64,000 bases of DNA from the NCBI GenBank assembly GCA_902728285.1, contig CACVBU010000671.1, forward strand, positions 310,001-374,000. The letters run 5' to 3'. A program made the position numbers and the translations under genes. Of this stretch, positions 43,998-55,817 are shown one piece after another. The notes below the pieces were generated by a model. The model was not told the DNA's origin. It was given only the letters and a program-made list of their open reading frames with translations, and made no database searches. Position 1 is the stretch's first letter. Each line of letters starts with the position of its first letter. The stretch is from Clytia hemisphaerica. Taxonomy: Eukaryota > Cnidaria > Hydrozoa > Leptothecata > Clytiidae.

Positions 43998-45532
43998 TAA
44001 CTGTAATATGATGATAACAGATAATTTTACTTGAGAAAATTTGTCAGATCTGGTCAAAACTAGACAAAGAAAAGGATGACAATTAAAAATCTAAAGTAAA
44101 CGGAAGAGAAAATTGCTTCAATCTTTTTTAATAAGAACAACTTTAAGTGTCGAGGCTGGGAATGACAAAAATAAGAACATTTAAAACTGAAGAACACATC
44201 AAAGCTAAAAACGTACAATTTCTTACAGAAATAAGGACAAAATAAAGTAAAATCGATCAGAAAGTTGTAATTCTAAGATAATAGTTCATTTCAAAATCTT
44301 TCATAAAGAATGAAAAAATTTAGAGCAAAAAGTCAAAATCTATAGTAATTAGTACTTGTAATCTCAGGGTTATTAGGGAAATTCGGCATAAATTTCCCGA
44401 GGTCAATTTAGAAATTTAAAACATTTCTAAATTTGACCGAGGGTAATTTATCCAGAATTTTTAATTGAATTATAATTATAATTCAATTAATTCAATCAAT
44501 TGCAGTGTCTTTAAGTTCTCTCTCGTACTTGACAATAAGGAATATTGGAAGATTTTTGTTTTGGTAGTTTTTTAATATTTTTTTTCTTTTGTAGAAATTG
44601 TAAACATTGTAAAGATTACCTTTGTAGTATTTCTTTAAAATAAAACATTTAACTTGAATGTTTACCAACTACTATAGATTTTTGTTTACTTATCTCATGG
44701 TTGATTGAAATTCGAATAACGTTTTTGCTTACGTTAATCTGTAATTTCCTGCGAACTTGTAATTTCCCTCCTAGCTTTTGCAATTTCCCTCCGAGATTTT
44801 GTAATTTCCCTCCGAGATTTTGTAATTTCCCGCAAAAGTGAAATTTCCATCGTTTGAAAATGCATCACCTTTTTCGAATTTCTTACTAACTTCGAAGGTT
44901 AAGTAAATGGAATGCTATCCAATTAAAACTCAATTCACATTTCTATGACTTTTTTGAGACCTCTTTTTAAAGTAGATTAATTTCCATTGTTAAATTGACG
45001 TCTTTCAGAATTTTTAGAATTTCAATCCAAACCATGAGATTAACCAGGAATCCCATGCTTGTTTTCGTAAAATTCTGGATAAATTACCCTCGGTCAAATT
45101 TAGAAATGTTTTAAATTTCTAAATTGACCTCGGGAAATTTATGCCGAATTTCCCTAATAACCCTGAGATTACAAGTACTAATTACTATAGATTTTGACTT
45201 TTTGCTCTAAATTTTTTCATTCTTTATGAAAGATTTTGAAATGAACTATTATCTTAAAATTACAACTTTCTGATCGATTTTACTTTATTTTTTCCTTATT
45301 TCTGTAAGAAATTGTACGTTTTTAGCTTTGATGTGTTCTTCAGTTTTAAATGTTCTTATTTTTGTCATTCCCAGCCTCGACACTTAAAGTTGTTCTTATT
45401 AAAAAAGATTGAAGCAATTTTCTCTTCCGTTTACTTTAGATTTTTAATTGTCATCCTTTTCTTTGTCTAGTTTTGACCAGATCTGACAAATTTTCTCAAG
45501 TAAAATTATCTGTTATCATCATATTACAGTTA
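43998..45532. mobile_element. fold-back element: two arms of about 465 bp, nearly identical inverted copies
   Basis: 43998-44462 and 45068-45532 are inverted copies with only a few mismatches, starting TAACTGTAATATGATGATAA and ending at the ATAAATTACCCTCGG block. The spacer of about 605 bp has a ATTGAATTATAATTATAATT CAAT palindrome at its left side and four repeats of TTGTAATTTCCCTCCGAGA. No ORF. The low arm divergence implies recent insertion or gene conversion. I see no convincing target duplication. It ends eight bases before a splice acceptor of the ZSWIM-like gene. Confidence 0.85.
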
Positions 45533-45540
45533 TCACGCAG

Positions 45541-48420
45541 GAAAATTTTGTGCAGCTTTGGAAAAGTGATTGTCGCACTTTGGCGGCTGCAATTAAGGGT
45601 AGTCGGCTGAGCAAAACAAAGAAATGTGTTGAAAAACTAGTTTGTTCGGAAGTCAAGTACTGCTGTGTTCATAGTCGGTAGAAATTTACTTCACGTGGGA
45701 CTGGTAAAAGGAGCTTCCTAGTAAGTTTGATTATTAATTTTGTTTTCTGGCTGGTTGGAATTTATGAATGGACTTTAGATTCATATAAAATTTACTTCAA
45801 TTTGTTTTTGATTTCTTCTAGCACTTTGAAGTCAGATTACCTCTTCTTGATGAACACAACCACGAGCTCAATGAGATAATCTCTCAGTTATTTATCAATG
45901 ATAAGTACAACCGGACTTTTCAACATTTTCAATTGTTTTGTTTGTAAGTTGCAATTGTAGAATTAAAATTTTTCCTTATTGCATTATAGGTCAGAAATCT
46001 TTGCAAACAATAGAATATCTTCTATATAAAATTTATGAAATGACAGAATTTGATCTTGTGATTCATAAAAAAACTAATGTCCCTTTCTTAAACGATGATT
46101 CGATTCAATGTAATACAAACTACCACTTTTTATTATTTTCTTTATTTATCTCAAAGAATTTATTTAAGTATCTTCCCCAACAGAGGAAACTGCCAGATGA
46201 CTTAATAAAAAGGCCAAAAACTTGATGGATCTCCAAGTCAACAAAAAAATGCTGAAGAACCAACTTCAAGCGGAGAGCGGTAAGGTGGTTGTTCTGAAAG
46301 ATTTGAGTAACCTCGCACAAAATAGTCAGAATAAAGATACCTTTGTTGAATTCATAAATATCCTGAGAAACCAATATGGTATGTATTTCACTAGACTTCA
46401 ATGAACACAAAAATTCCTGTAAAGTATGTTTTGAATAGCGTATATTTAGAATTTGAGAAGTAAGTATCGTTGCTGGCACCTTAACATTTCCTTTAGTTGT
46501 TTATTCTACAATTTCATAAACCATACTGTCAGGACAGAGTGTTTCAAATATTTTAGTACATAAAGATCCTCACAACTTTTTCACATTCCAAACATTATTC
46601 ACTTTCTCTTATCATTCTTCGCAATTTTGGAGATGAGTCATGATAATTTTTATATAAAGATTATTACTTATTAATGATGATGGTCGACAACTCTCCTACA
46701 ACCCTTCTTTTAGGTCGCGCTGTGGAATTAAACGTGAGCGAAAATGGAGATTTTATTGAGTTCTTCTTTCAGGACGAGGTTATGAAGGGAGACTTTGCCT
46801 CGTTTCCAGAAGTCATGTGCATTGAGGCCACATATAAACTACTAGAAATTCGTTTACCAGTGTATATTTTCTTAGTGGGGGATTCGATGGGTCTCAGCGA
46901 GGTAGTTGGGGTTTCTGTTTTGGTCAATGAGATGAAAGAGACAATCAACTGGCTTATTGATACATTTAAAAAGCTGAACCCTAATAAACTGAGAGTTGTA
47001 ATGGCAGATAAAGATTTTAACGAACGTGACACTATTTCAAGATTATGGGGTTGTGCAGTGTTAATCTGCCTTTTTCATTCATTAAACGCTTTCAAAGGGG
47101 GCCTAGCTGACCTCAAAATATCCAAAACTGATTCAGACACAGCCAAAGAACTGTTTGAAAAGATGTATTATTCTTTTTCTATGGATTTTTACAATGACAC
47201 TTACAACGATCTGAAGCTTTGGGAAACACGCCAATTTGGGACTACTTCTATAAAAATTGGCACCCAGTTCGTCAGGACTGGGTTAGATGTTTTAAAGCAC
47301 TCCATGGTAATTTTCTAAACTCAACGAATAACAGATTATTAGAAAGCTTCAATTCAAAATTAAAATCTGTTATTAAAAAGTAGTTCCTTTGAAGATTTTG
47401 TGAAAGTTTTTTTTACTGTCCTTTATGCATTGAGAGACGAGAGAGATGGTATAGTTGCCAAAGTCAGCAACAAGAAAAAGGTATTTACGAACACCTCACC
47501 CTCTGAGATTGAAATTTCCTACTTGACAAGCTATTCTGCAGACTTTGCTATCAAAGAATTTAAAACTTCAGAGAATTATAAATTGAAACAATCCAACGAG
47601 AATCTTGATCACACATGTTCTTGCTATTTTAACAAGTCAATGAGGAGCCCCCCCCCCAGCGGACCCTCAATTCACGCGATCACGCAATTTTTTTCGAAAT
47701 TCACGCATTCACGCAAATTTTCCTCGAGTTTCACGCAATAACCCGATTTTTCAGGAAATTGTAAAATTATCAGGAAGAATCGGGGAAACACTGGAAAATC
47801 GGGAAAACTGCACATGATCGGCGGATAAAAGGGAAAATTCACGTATTCACGCACAAAATAACCCAGTTTCACGCATTCACGCAATCAAAAAGTGAATTTT
47901 CACGTTCACGCAAGTTTTTTCAATTCACGCATACACGCATTTTTTTTCCAATTTTCACGCATTCACGCAACCAAAAATGCCTATTCACGCATTCACGAAA
48001 ACCGCTGGGGGGCCCCAATGAGACTGCCATGTAAGCATAATTTGCTTATATAGGGCAGAAAATGATCTAAAACTTTTTGACCCTGATACTTGTGATCCTA
48101 GATGGTCTCAAGAGTATTATTACCAGCATCAGAGATTATATTCTTATCAACAAAATAAAAGTTTTTCGATGAATCGATCAATCAGTGTTTCTGTATCCAC
48201 GCCAAGAGACTTGAAAAAGATGAATCATAACGAAAAACTCCGAGATGCTAATAACGTTTGCACAAAGCTTGATAATCTTGCATGTGAAGTGATTCCTTCG
48301 AAAGAAAACTCAATCTGCTCAAAGAACTACAAAGAATTTGGGAAAATAATGACGAAACAAGTGTTCTTTTCTGGTCGGGTATGTTTTTGCAAGCACAATT
48401 TTCTTTTCATTTTCTTAATC
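45541..48420 (+). pseudogene. ZSWIM/MULE-type transposase-like gene, decayed, N-terminal and catalytic part
   Basis: Exon 45541-45720 (NFVQLWKSDCRTLAAAIKGS ... KYCCVHSR, TAG at 45679, KFTSRGTGKRSFL) has good splice signals. Exon 45822-45905 reads HFEVRLPLLDEHNHELNE. YLPQQRKLPDDL at about 46170 and LQVNKKMLKNQLQAESGKVV at 46230 differ by a one-base shift. The RNase H-like core (46674-47340) has FPEVMCIEATYKLLEIRLPV (normally IDATYK, so the first catalytic Asp is Glu here), RVVMADKDFNERD (second Asp), and a frameshift near 47235. NWHPVRQDWVRCF and NNRLLESFN (Glu region) follow in another frame. The SWIM finger CSCYFNKSM...RLPCKH is split by the 47645-48015 element. ZSWIM1/3-like genes derive from Mutator-type transposases. 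Multiple disruptions make this copy inactive. Confidence 0.8.
47645..48015. mobile_element. 371-bp TIR element inserted in the SWIM zinc finger exon
   Basis: Tips GAGCCCCCCCCCCCAGCGG and CCGCTGGGGGGCCC are inverted partners. The flanks carry the exact duplication CAATGAG (47638-47644 and 48016-48022; 6 or 7 bp because the tip can be drawn two ways). Near each tip is a field of TTCACGCA repeats (TTCACGCATTCACGCA). No ORF. Removing the element and one duplication joins CSCYFNKSM to RLPCKH, the canonical C-x-C...C-x-H SWIM finger. Confidence 0.9.
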
Positions 48421-51386
48421 TAGTAGAAGAGAATTAGCCAAATTATCACCCGAAACCGGAAAAAAATTGGTATAAAGCTGAAATTTTGCACAAAGCTCAG
48501 GGAAGGTGTCAGAAAAGACATATTAAAAATCCCCACCTTCAGCACCTTGGTGTCATCAGATATTGGGCATAATCCATAATGGCTCCCAATAAAAAATATC
48601 AAAATTAAAGTTTTTCAAACATAGACATATTATACATCAATCGATCGGAATTTTAGTACTGAAAACTTTTTTGCCTACGAAAAAGTCTGAAATTGTACTG
48701 AATGTGAGTAAATTAAACTCAACCACATGTCGGTATGGAACCAAATTCCATCAAAATCAGATTTTTTTAAATCTCATAAGAAGTGTTATATCGTTGGCTG
48801 TTAAGGCTGAACAAAAATAAAAAAACTGCTTTAAGTTACAAAATGTTAAGAATAAGAGTATATTAATCCCTTTTCTATGATGTCACGAAAGCTCGTGAAA
48901 GTTCTTAGGGCTCACCTTAGCTCTTAGGGCTCTTAGGGCTCACCTTTTAGTGCAGAGTGCCCTTGTTAACCACATCACATGTACCCTGATAAAAGAAAAC
49001 AAGCTCACTATCAAAGGCCTTGATTTGGTATATGAAAAGGCAATGGATGAAGGTTTCTCAAACGAACATCTCGTATCGCTAAGTGAAACCAAAGTCTTCA
49101 AAGATTGAGAATAAAGTTTAGCTTCCTTCTCAACCACCATGTCAGAGAAATCACGAACCGCTAAGCTATGGTTATCGTACATCGGCTAAGTGAAGATCTT
49201 AAAGGAATTCATTGTAGCTGAAATAAGTTTCAATTGGTACGTCCATATACAGGCTATCAACAAGATGAAAAACCTTTTTGCAGCAACTGGTCATCGAAAT
49301 TACGTAAAGTGTTCCCGCATCTACGTTCAAGAAATGAAAAACTGGATACCCATGTAAGCGAACACCTGAGAAGGTCATCAAAAGAATCCTCCCGAGACAT
49401 CTTAGTAATACATGATAACGAGGCACCGTATTCCAAGGAAAGATGTCTCTCCAACAATCACAACAAAAGTCAACTAATCAGACTTCTGCAAAATGCATTT
49501 CAAGCGAGAGGTCACACATTAAAGATCTGCATGATTGTTAAAGATGCATTGGAATGTGGTGAAAGCAACGACGTTGTGGTAGCGGATGATACAGATGTTG
49601 CTGTCATGCCCCTGTATCATTGGAACGAAGAAGACCACCACGATACATACCTACTACAAGAATCTATCTTATCTTTCTGACACATATTTAAAGAAAGCTC
49701 GAGTCTTTAAATTGTTAAACTATTGTTTCGTTCTTTGCTCTTCTTATTCTTACTGTTCTGAGTCTCTCGAACACCTCGTCCATGGAAACTGAGCTGCCTA
49801 AAGGCGCGAGAATTTTTAGGAGCCAGCCACCTAACTTAAGATATTCGTTATCATTTACTCATTTAGGACGTCAAAGAGCACCTACTCTTCATCCACGCTT
49901 GGTCTGGGTGTGAGTCTACCTCAGCGGTTTTCAATAAGGGAAAACCAAGCTTCCTTAGTCTCGTTCGGAAGTCGCAAAAGTTACAATCAGCTTCTAGAAT
50001 TATGACGCATACGTGGGCAAAGGAATCGACCATCGGAGAAACGGCAGTTGAAATCTTTGTTCAGCTTTTTTGATGGGAAAAGCCAGTCAAATTTGAGACA
50101 TATCCGGTAAGATATTATTCATCAACGCAAATCTTCAATTGTCCAAAAACTATTGTTTTATGTATAACAACAAGAAACAAAAGGACTAGCAAGCACCAAT
50201 ATATTACCTCTAGATCACGTAAATGTTTATTATGCATTACGATATTATGATCATAATATATCATCTCTTTTCAGCTACACCAAATACAAAGAAATGCTTG
50301 CTAATGGATTGATCGATCCAGAGAAGCTTCCCCCATCCGAACGAAGTGCTTATTATCATGGGTTAAGAGTTCACCTACAAATTATGCAATAGCTGCTGAT
50401 CGATGAGAAAGACACCACCTTCAAGCCAACTGATTGGAATTGGTATTAAGCTGTCGGACATTTCAAGCCAGCTGCAACTGGCAAGCCCTTAGCTCCACCT
50501 GAAATCTTAAATATAATAAGGTGCAAGTGCAAGCCATCATCCAAGAACCCATGTGGTACCAATCTGTGTTCCTGTCGAAAGAATGGTCTTAAGTGCATGT
50601 CGTCATGTGGTGGGTGTTACGGAGAAGGGTTAGTTATCTATCTCATACCATTATATTTAAGTAGGTGCATCTACTTGATCCAATGCAATGAAGCAATTAA
50701 ATCGAACTGAAAAGTGGAAAAGCTCTCCACCTGTAATATTGAACATTGAAACCTAGACATACTTCGTATTCTCTCATTTAAGCCAACGGATCGAAAACAA
50801 TACAACGAGTACAGTTTCGATGACAATGACAAGCATCAAGATGATGAGCACAGGAGCGTCTTTTCAGATATTTTTGGAGAAGGAAAAATATTCAGGATTT
50901 TGAAATTCAAATATATGTTATTCTTTATTTCCCGATTCCAACTTTAACTCATTCTTACTACAACAAAGTATAAAAAATTCTTTTGTGAAAATCAGCTTAA
51001 ATCGCTAACTTCAGTATACAAGCTTTTTCAGCCTTTAAGATTTGCTATCCAACGATTTATAACCCTTTGCATGATTAGAGAAATTAGTGTTTAAGTTCAA
51101 TTTACTCACATTCGGTACATTTTCAGACTTTTTCGTAAGCAAAAAAGTTGTTCAGTATTAAATTTCCGATCGATTGATATAAAATATGCATTTGTTTGGA
51201 AAACTTCAATATTGACAATTTTTATTGGGAGCCATTATGGATTATGCTCAATATCTCTGATGACGCCAAGATACTGAATGTGGGGATTTTTAATAATTTC
51301 TTTCCTGACACCTTCCCTGAGCTTTGTGCAAAATTTCAGCTTTGTACTAATTTTTTTTCCGGTCCAACCCTAATTCCCTTCTACTA
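48421..51386. mobile_element. 2.97-kb element with long TIRs carrying a family A gene copy
   Basis: 48421-48815 and about 51025-51386 are inverted copies (tips TAGTAGAAGAGAATTAG and CTAATTCCCTTCTACTA). They are diverged but collinear through AAAGCTGAAATTTTGCACAA, TCAGGGAAGGTGTCAG, TAATGGCTCCCAATAAAAA, ATCAATCGATCGGAA and AAAAAGTCTGAAA. AATCT precedes the left AGTAGAAG and AATCC follows the right CTTCTACT, a possible imperfect 4-5 bp duplication. Between the arms lies a single recognisable gene copy, family A (48960-50640), same strand. The element sits in an intron of the ZSWIM-like gene (donor VFFSGR|GTATGT at about 48378; acceptor ATTTCGCAG at about 51471). Confidence 0.75.
48960..50640 (+). 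pseudogene. family A (PIN-like, HAWSGC, CXC) gene, decayed copy 2
   Basis: Ordered segments: GLDLVYEKAMDEGFSNEHLV (49016), TAKLWLSYIG...VKILKEFI and NWYVHIQAINKMKNLFAATG (49157-49285), then KSQLIRLLQNAFQARGHTLK (49467). VVVADDTDVAVMPLYHW (49573; the acidic pair is the PIN/FEN-like signature), LFIHAWSGCESTSAVFNKGK (49877), PPSERSAYYHGLRVHLQIMQ (50332) and a TSO1/CXC-like zinc module CKCKPSSKNPCGTNLCSCRK with LKCMSSCGGC (50523-50630) complete it. Stops and frame changes interrupt it. It extends further C-terminally than copy 1 and shows that the family ends in a CXC domain, which in other proteins binds DNA. Being framed by long TIRs, it may be element cargo or the element's own gene. Function is not established. 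Confidence 0.7.
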
Positions 51387-52027
51387 ATCCTAGGATTAGC
51401 TCAAATTGTGTTTGTATAATATTATCATGAATTACTTAATTATTTCGCAGACGGTTCCTACATTCACTCAACGAAATTGTGTCATGTTTATGTTTATGTT
51501 TATGTTTCTTTTCTTTAAAGTTGATGCAAAGTAGTACAATGTGTACTTAGCTCGAGGCTAATCAATATCAACTACATTCATTCATTCATTCATTATAGGA
51601 CCACATCATGTAAACAATAGCAATGGAGAAAATGCTACTGACAAGACTACTGGTAAGTTAAATGTTGCAATTTGTTTATCTTGTGATAGGCTGTTTTGAA
51701 GTTTTCTGAATTAAATGTTCACTTTGGACATCATCATCAAATGAGTTTATGTCCCTGTGTTCATTATAGAATCACAACACGTAAAACCGTCAGGGACAAT
51801 TTAGAGAAGACTGTTGACCCACCATCTGGTAAGTTTGATGTTGTATATTTATCACCGTATAGAATCTCATTTTGAAGTTTTAATTTCAGCAAAATTTTGT
51901 ATTTTGGAATTAGTCCTTGCTCGAGTTTGACAACCCTATTCATTGGAAACTGACCTGGGCCATTTCGATGTATAAAATTGATAGTACTTTTCTATTTATA
52001 AAAAATACTGTATTACTTTATCTTTTA
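51387..52027 (+). pseudogene. ZSWIM-like gene, small exons including a duplicated pair
   Basis: After the ATTTCGCAG acceptor at about 51471 there are two short exon-like units, each with TTATAG acceptor and GTAAGTT donor: 51600-51651 (GPHHVNNSNGENATDKTTG) and 51769-51832 (a frame reading ESQHVKPSGTI then stop; another frame ITTRKTVRDNLEKTVDPPSG). Their similar lengths, borders and CACATCATGTAAAC / CACAACACGTAAAAC starts suggest tandem exon duplication. (TGTTTA)n and (ATTC)n microsatellites lie at 51485-51510 and 51575-51597. Confidence 0.4.
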
Positions 52028-53000
52028 AGGAGGTGGGGTATGGTGTCACAAGACATGTAGGATATGCAGAGCAGACAAGCAAGAAAACTTGGTATCCAGA
52101 ATTTCATCTTTCTATACTTTCAAAATTTCTAAACCTATAACTAACAAATCAAATCTTGGCCTGTAAGAGGTGAAACCCCTGTGAAACCCTACTGATAAAA
52201 ATATTTTTCATAGGTAAAGAAATTCTGTTTTTCGTCATTTTTATAGATCCACTCCTGAACAAAATGTTTATATACTGCACACAAATCAACTTTGTAAAAT
52301 TCGTAAGTTTTTTCCCCACTTAGGTTCGATGCTTGAAGTGCATTCCTGAAAGATATTATCATGAGAAGTGCCTTATCAAGACAAAAAAGAGAAATACTTG
52401 CTAAAGCCAGAGAAAGACTCGTCGTAAGTGTGCTTGATCTCCTAATTTCTAGTACCTTATAGTCTGAAATAAGCGGGATGGGTGGAAAATGTTTCAAAAT
52501 GTTATAGCAGAGAGGTTGTGGGGGATTGTGGCAGAGTGGAGTTGGAGGGGTTTCTAAAGATGTAAGAGTTCTTAAACAACCAGTGTGCATGGTTTCAAAA
52601 TACATTTATATCAAATTATCATTATATTTCTTCTTTCAGACCGCACAGGGGATGCAATCATTAAAGGAAGGGGAAGTTTTGTTGCGGAAACTTATAGACT
52701 TGAAGGTGAAGGTGTGTCATGGGTGCAAAGGATCCATTGCTAGTGGACCACACTTCGTCCACCACACGATATTTGCATCGCACGTAGAGAAAAGAGGAAG
52801 AAGTCCGTGCAAGCTTAACCAACTCTAATTCCTTCGTTCTGACAAATGTTCATTATCACCCTAGACGCTCCTGCATAAATGTCAATCCATCTTTCTTAAA
52901 AACATCGAAGGCTGTAAAACTTGACCAGACCTATAAAACTTTTTTGAAGGAAAATGGTATCTTTGGCTAGTAGTAGGGGGAAATTTTTTTTTTTTGAGGT
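52028..53000 (+). pseudogene. Cys/His-rich C-terminal modules of the ZSWIM-like gene
   Basis: GGGVWCHKTCRICRADKQEN (52029) and VRCLKCIPERYYHEKCLIKT (52325) together resemble a PHD-type finger split by an intron. 52640-52925 encodes GMQSLKEGEVLLRKLIDLKV KVCHGCKGSI, HFVHHTIFASHVEKR, then after a frameshift NVHYHPRRSCINVNPSFL. I know the VCxGC...H...YHPxxxCI pattern from transposase-associated invertebrate proteins. Their position downstream of the SWIM exon and same strand suggest that they are the C-terminus of the same gene. No function is assigned. Confidence 0.5.
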
Positions 53001-54070
53001 CGCTCGATTGTTTTGGTCAAAGAACTTGTTATACATTTTTCGAAAGCTACCAGGTAGGGAAATCAAAATAACTTAAGTTCCAATTTTTTTTCGGACACTT
53101 TGGTATGATTTTCGGACAAATATTACGGTCTCAGGCAAAAATCATAGGGTCAAAAATTAATGAAAATTTTAGCTTGAGAAAACAGAGACCTGTTGTATAT
53201 TTTTGAAAAGCTCTCAAGAAATAAGATTAGAGATATATTGCGAATATAGGCGATTTTAGTACCTAACTCGAGATATTGAGCTTCAAAAAGTGCAAAACAG
53301 CTGTTTCTGGCTAAATGACATGAAATTTTGCACAGATACACAAGACCATAAGCATTTTCTAAAAACAAAAAAAAATTTATTTTTTCAAAATGGCGGATAT
53401 TTGAAGCCAAAGTTTTGAACTGCTTGAAAATACCGGTTGGATTTGATTCTCAGTTATTCCCAGCCTGAGACTTCAAATTAATTTTTTTTTCAGATCCTGA
53501 AAGATCAATCCTTTAACTACCAAATATCAAAAATCTGTCGTAGAGAATTCATTTTCGGCTCAATAAATCAATTTTAAAGATGACCTATATTTTCCAAAAA
53601 TTCCCTAGCAACGCCCTAGCAACAAGGCTTTAACAGGCTACACCATGTACCGGAAGGCTCAAAAATTGGTTTTAATGATTGACAGTCCATTTCTGGACAG
53701 TCGTGATCCTAGACTGATCAGATCATTAGAGGATATTACTTTATATGCAAAAGAAATTCATAATTTTCACTGCGATGATATCAATCTATTCTGGTCAGTA
53801 GAATGGATTTTAGAAAAACGCTTTTAGAATCTTTAGAATTAAAGTTTTATTTTATTTCTTTTAGTGAACATAGAAGAAAATTATGATTGGTAGATAACAT
53901 GAAAAATATAAACAACAGGCATTAAAGTGGGTAGCTATGATGAAATGGAAAAAGTGTTTTCTAGGGAATGTCCAGCTTGTTTGTGAATAAATTGCAGACT
54001 GACATTTCTGAGGTAATGAACCAGATAGAGTTAAGGTATCAGAAGTGAAATATTCAAGAACTAGAAAGCT
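53001..54070. other. mostly non-coding; one exon-like ORF
   Basis: 53645-53827 encodes MYRKAQKLVLMIDSPFLDSR and continues open for 60 residues. It could be a terminal exon of the preceding gene, but no family signature or clear splice sites support it. The remainder is AT-rich. CCCTAGCAACGCCCTAGCAA near 53600 is a short repeat. Confidence 0.3.
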
Positions 54071-54402
54071 TTAAGGTCGCTTCCCACTCAGCTTCTTTTG
54101 GTCGCAGACCAATGCGCACGGCTCAAATATTGCATAAATTAAATAAATTAAGCCTTCAAGGCTTGTCGCTTTGAGCGCGATGAGAGTTGAAAATATTCTA
54201 CTTCTACTTCAATTGTTCTTTTTTGAGTAGCCAATCAGAAAAGAGAAAAACAAAAACATTCGAATCTTTTTTAAGATTTCGAGCGTCATGATTCGAATTA
54301 ATTTTTGTTTTTGTTTTCGAGTTAAAATTATTTGAAAAAAAGATTTTTACGAAAAGAGAAAAGTACAGATTAGTTGGAGTGTATTTGAATGAAAAGTTTA
54401 AA

Positions 54403-55727
54403 ATGAATGGAATGAACGAATGTGAATATAGATTTGATAGAGAAGAGCAGGATAGAGAAGAAAGTGAAGACGACCAAACGGATGAGATTAATGCAGCGGA
54501 AAGGGAAGAGTATAGAAGGATGATGGAGTTTCGCAGGAGCCAGGAGCAATATGCCCGGATGATGAGCCCTTTCCAGTTACTTCAACAGGCCGAGGGGAAT
54601 ATTGTAATGCCTGGAGGTACAAGCTATCTAGAAACACTCTCACCAACCATTGCCACGTTACCAGTAACCACCGAAAGCCAACAACCAAACCTATCAGCTA
54701 ACAACAAGAACCTCAAAGTAGTGTCGGATGAGAGCCTTATCCAAATCGTAAAACAATATCAAATTCTGTGGGGAACTTCTGGAAAATCTTTCAAAGATAC
54801 TGAAAGAAAAAATCGTTGCTAGATCGAGATCGGCAAAGAATTACACGCCGAACGTAAGTTAAATATTTTAATATTTTAGTACTTATTAAGTACTGGTAAA
54901 ACATTTCCATCAAAATCAAGGCTTCTTTTAGACCACTTGAATGAATAAATACATAACTGTATAGATTTTTGCTCGAAAGAATACTAAGGAACTTTCTTTT
55001 CTATTTTTAGCTGATGCTTTGAAAGTAAGATGGAGGACTTTGAAGGACGGTTTTTCAAGGGCATGGAGAAAACGAAATGAATATTTCAACGGTACCGGGA
55101 GACCAAGTGGCAAGGTTCGAACATGTCAGCATTTCGAAATGCTTCTTTTTTATGAAAGACAGTGTTACTAGCAGACAAAATAAGGGGTCTAATTTATCCC
55201 CGCAACAATCTTTAAATCAAACCATCTCGTTACCTTCAGATGATCTGGGAAGGCGAACACTCGACTTAAGAGTGGGCACCCAGAGTCAGATAACAGCTGG
55301 ACTTCAGAACCCTACACTTATCACAGATAATATTCAGAATACATCAATTGGTGTTCTTAATCCGCCAACTGGTCTTAATAATCCAAGAGCGTCAACTCCA
55401 ACCACAGGTTTCCAAAAGAGGATGGTATCCTCTTCCAATAATTTTTCAAAACCTGGAGCTAAAGAACGTGCTGCATTAAAACGCAAGAGTGAGGACCGCC
55501 GAGACGACATAGACACTCTGCTTGTTGGGACCCTAGCTTCTATGAATAAAAGTTCAATCAAAGAAAACGTAGTTCCACCCCAAAAAGAAGATTCAAGTGA
55601 TATGTTATTTTGTAAAAGCATAGTACCAATATTGGAAAAATTACCTAAGAAGAAGAATAGACAAGCCAGAATAAAAATTCAAGAAATACTTTACGAACTT
55701 GAAAGTGACTTTTATATTGATCTTTAA
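54403..55727 (+). pseudogene. Harbinger-associated MADF-BESS protein
   Basis: The first exon (from ATG 54403) has an acidic/Gln-rich start (NECEYRFDREEQDREESEDD) and opens a MADF domain (SLIQIVKQYQILWGTSGKSF), with a TAG stop at about 54820 just before IEIGKELHAE and a GTAAGTT donor. The second exon from about 55012 completes it (ALKVRWRTLKDGFSRAWRKR and the CQHFEMLLFYERQ helix). The frame changes near 55165, after which 55170-55727 is open and ends with a BESS-like motif (DMLFCKSIVPILEKLPKKKN...IQEIL). In autonomous Harbingers the Myb/MADF protein carries the transposase to the TIRs. Inactive here because of the stop and the frameshift. Confidence 0.8.
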
Positions 55728-55817
55728 CCATCTACAATTTTATTTTACACAACAACTTTTTTTGTTTTTCTAGAATAAAATATTTAAGTTTATCTTACAA
55801 ACTTTGGTGGAATCAAC

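Noticed and set aside
47645..48015. ordinary GT-AG intron
   Set aside because: The ends are C/G runs with inverted repeats and a 7-bp duplication; there is no GT at the left or AG at the right border.
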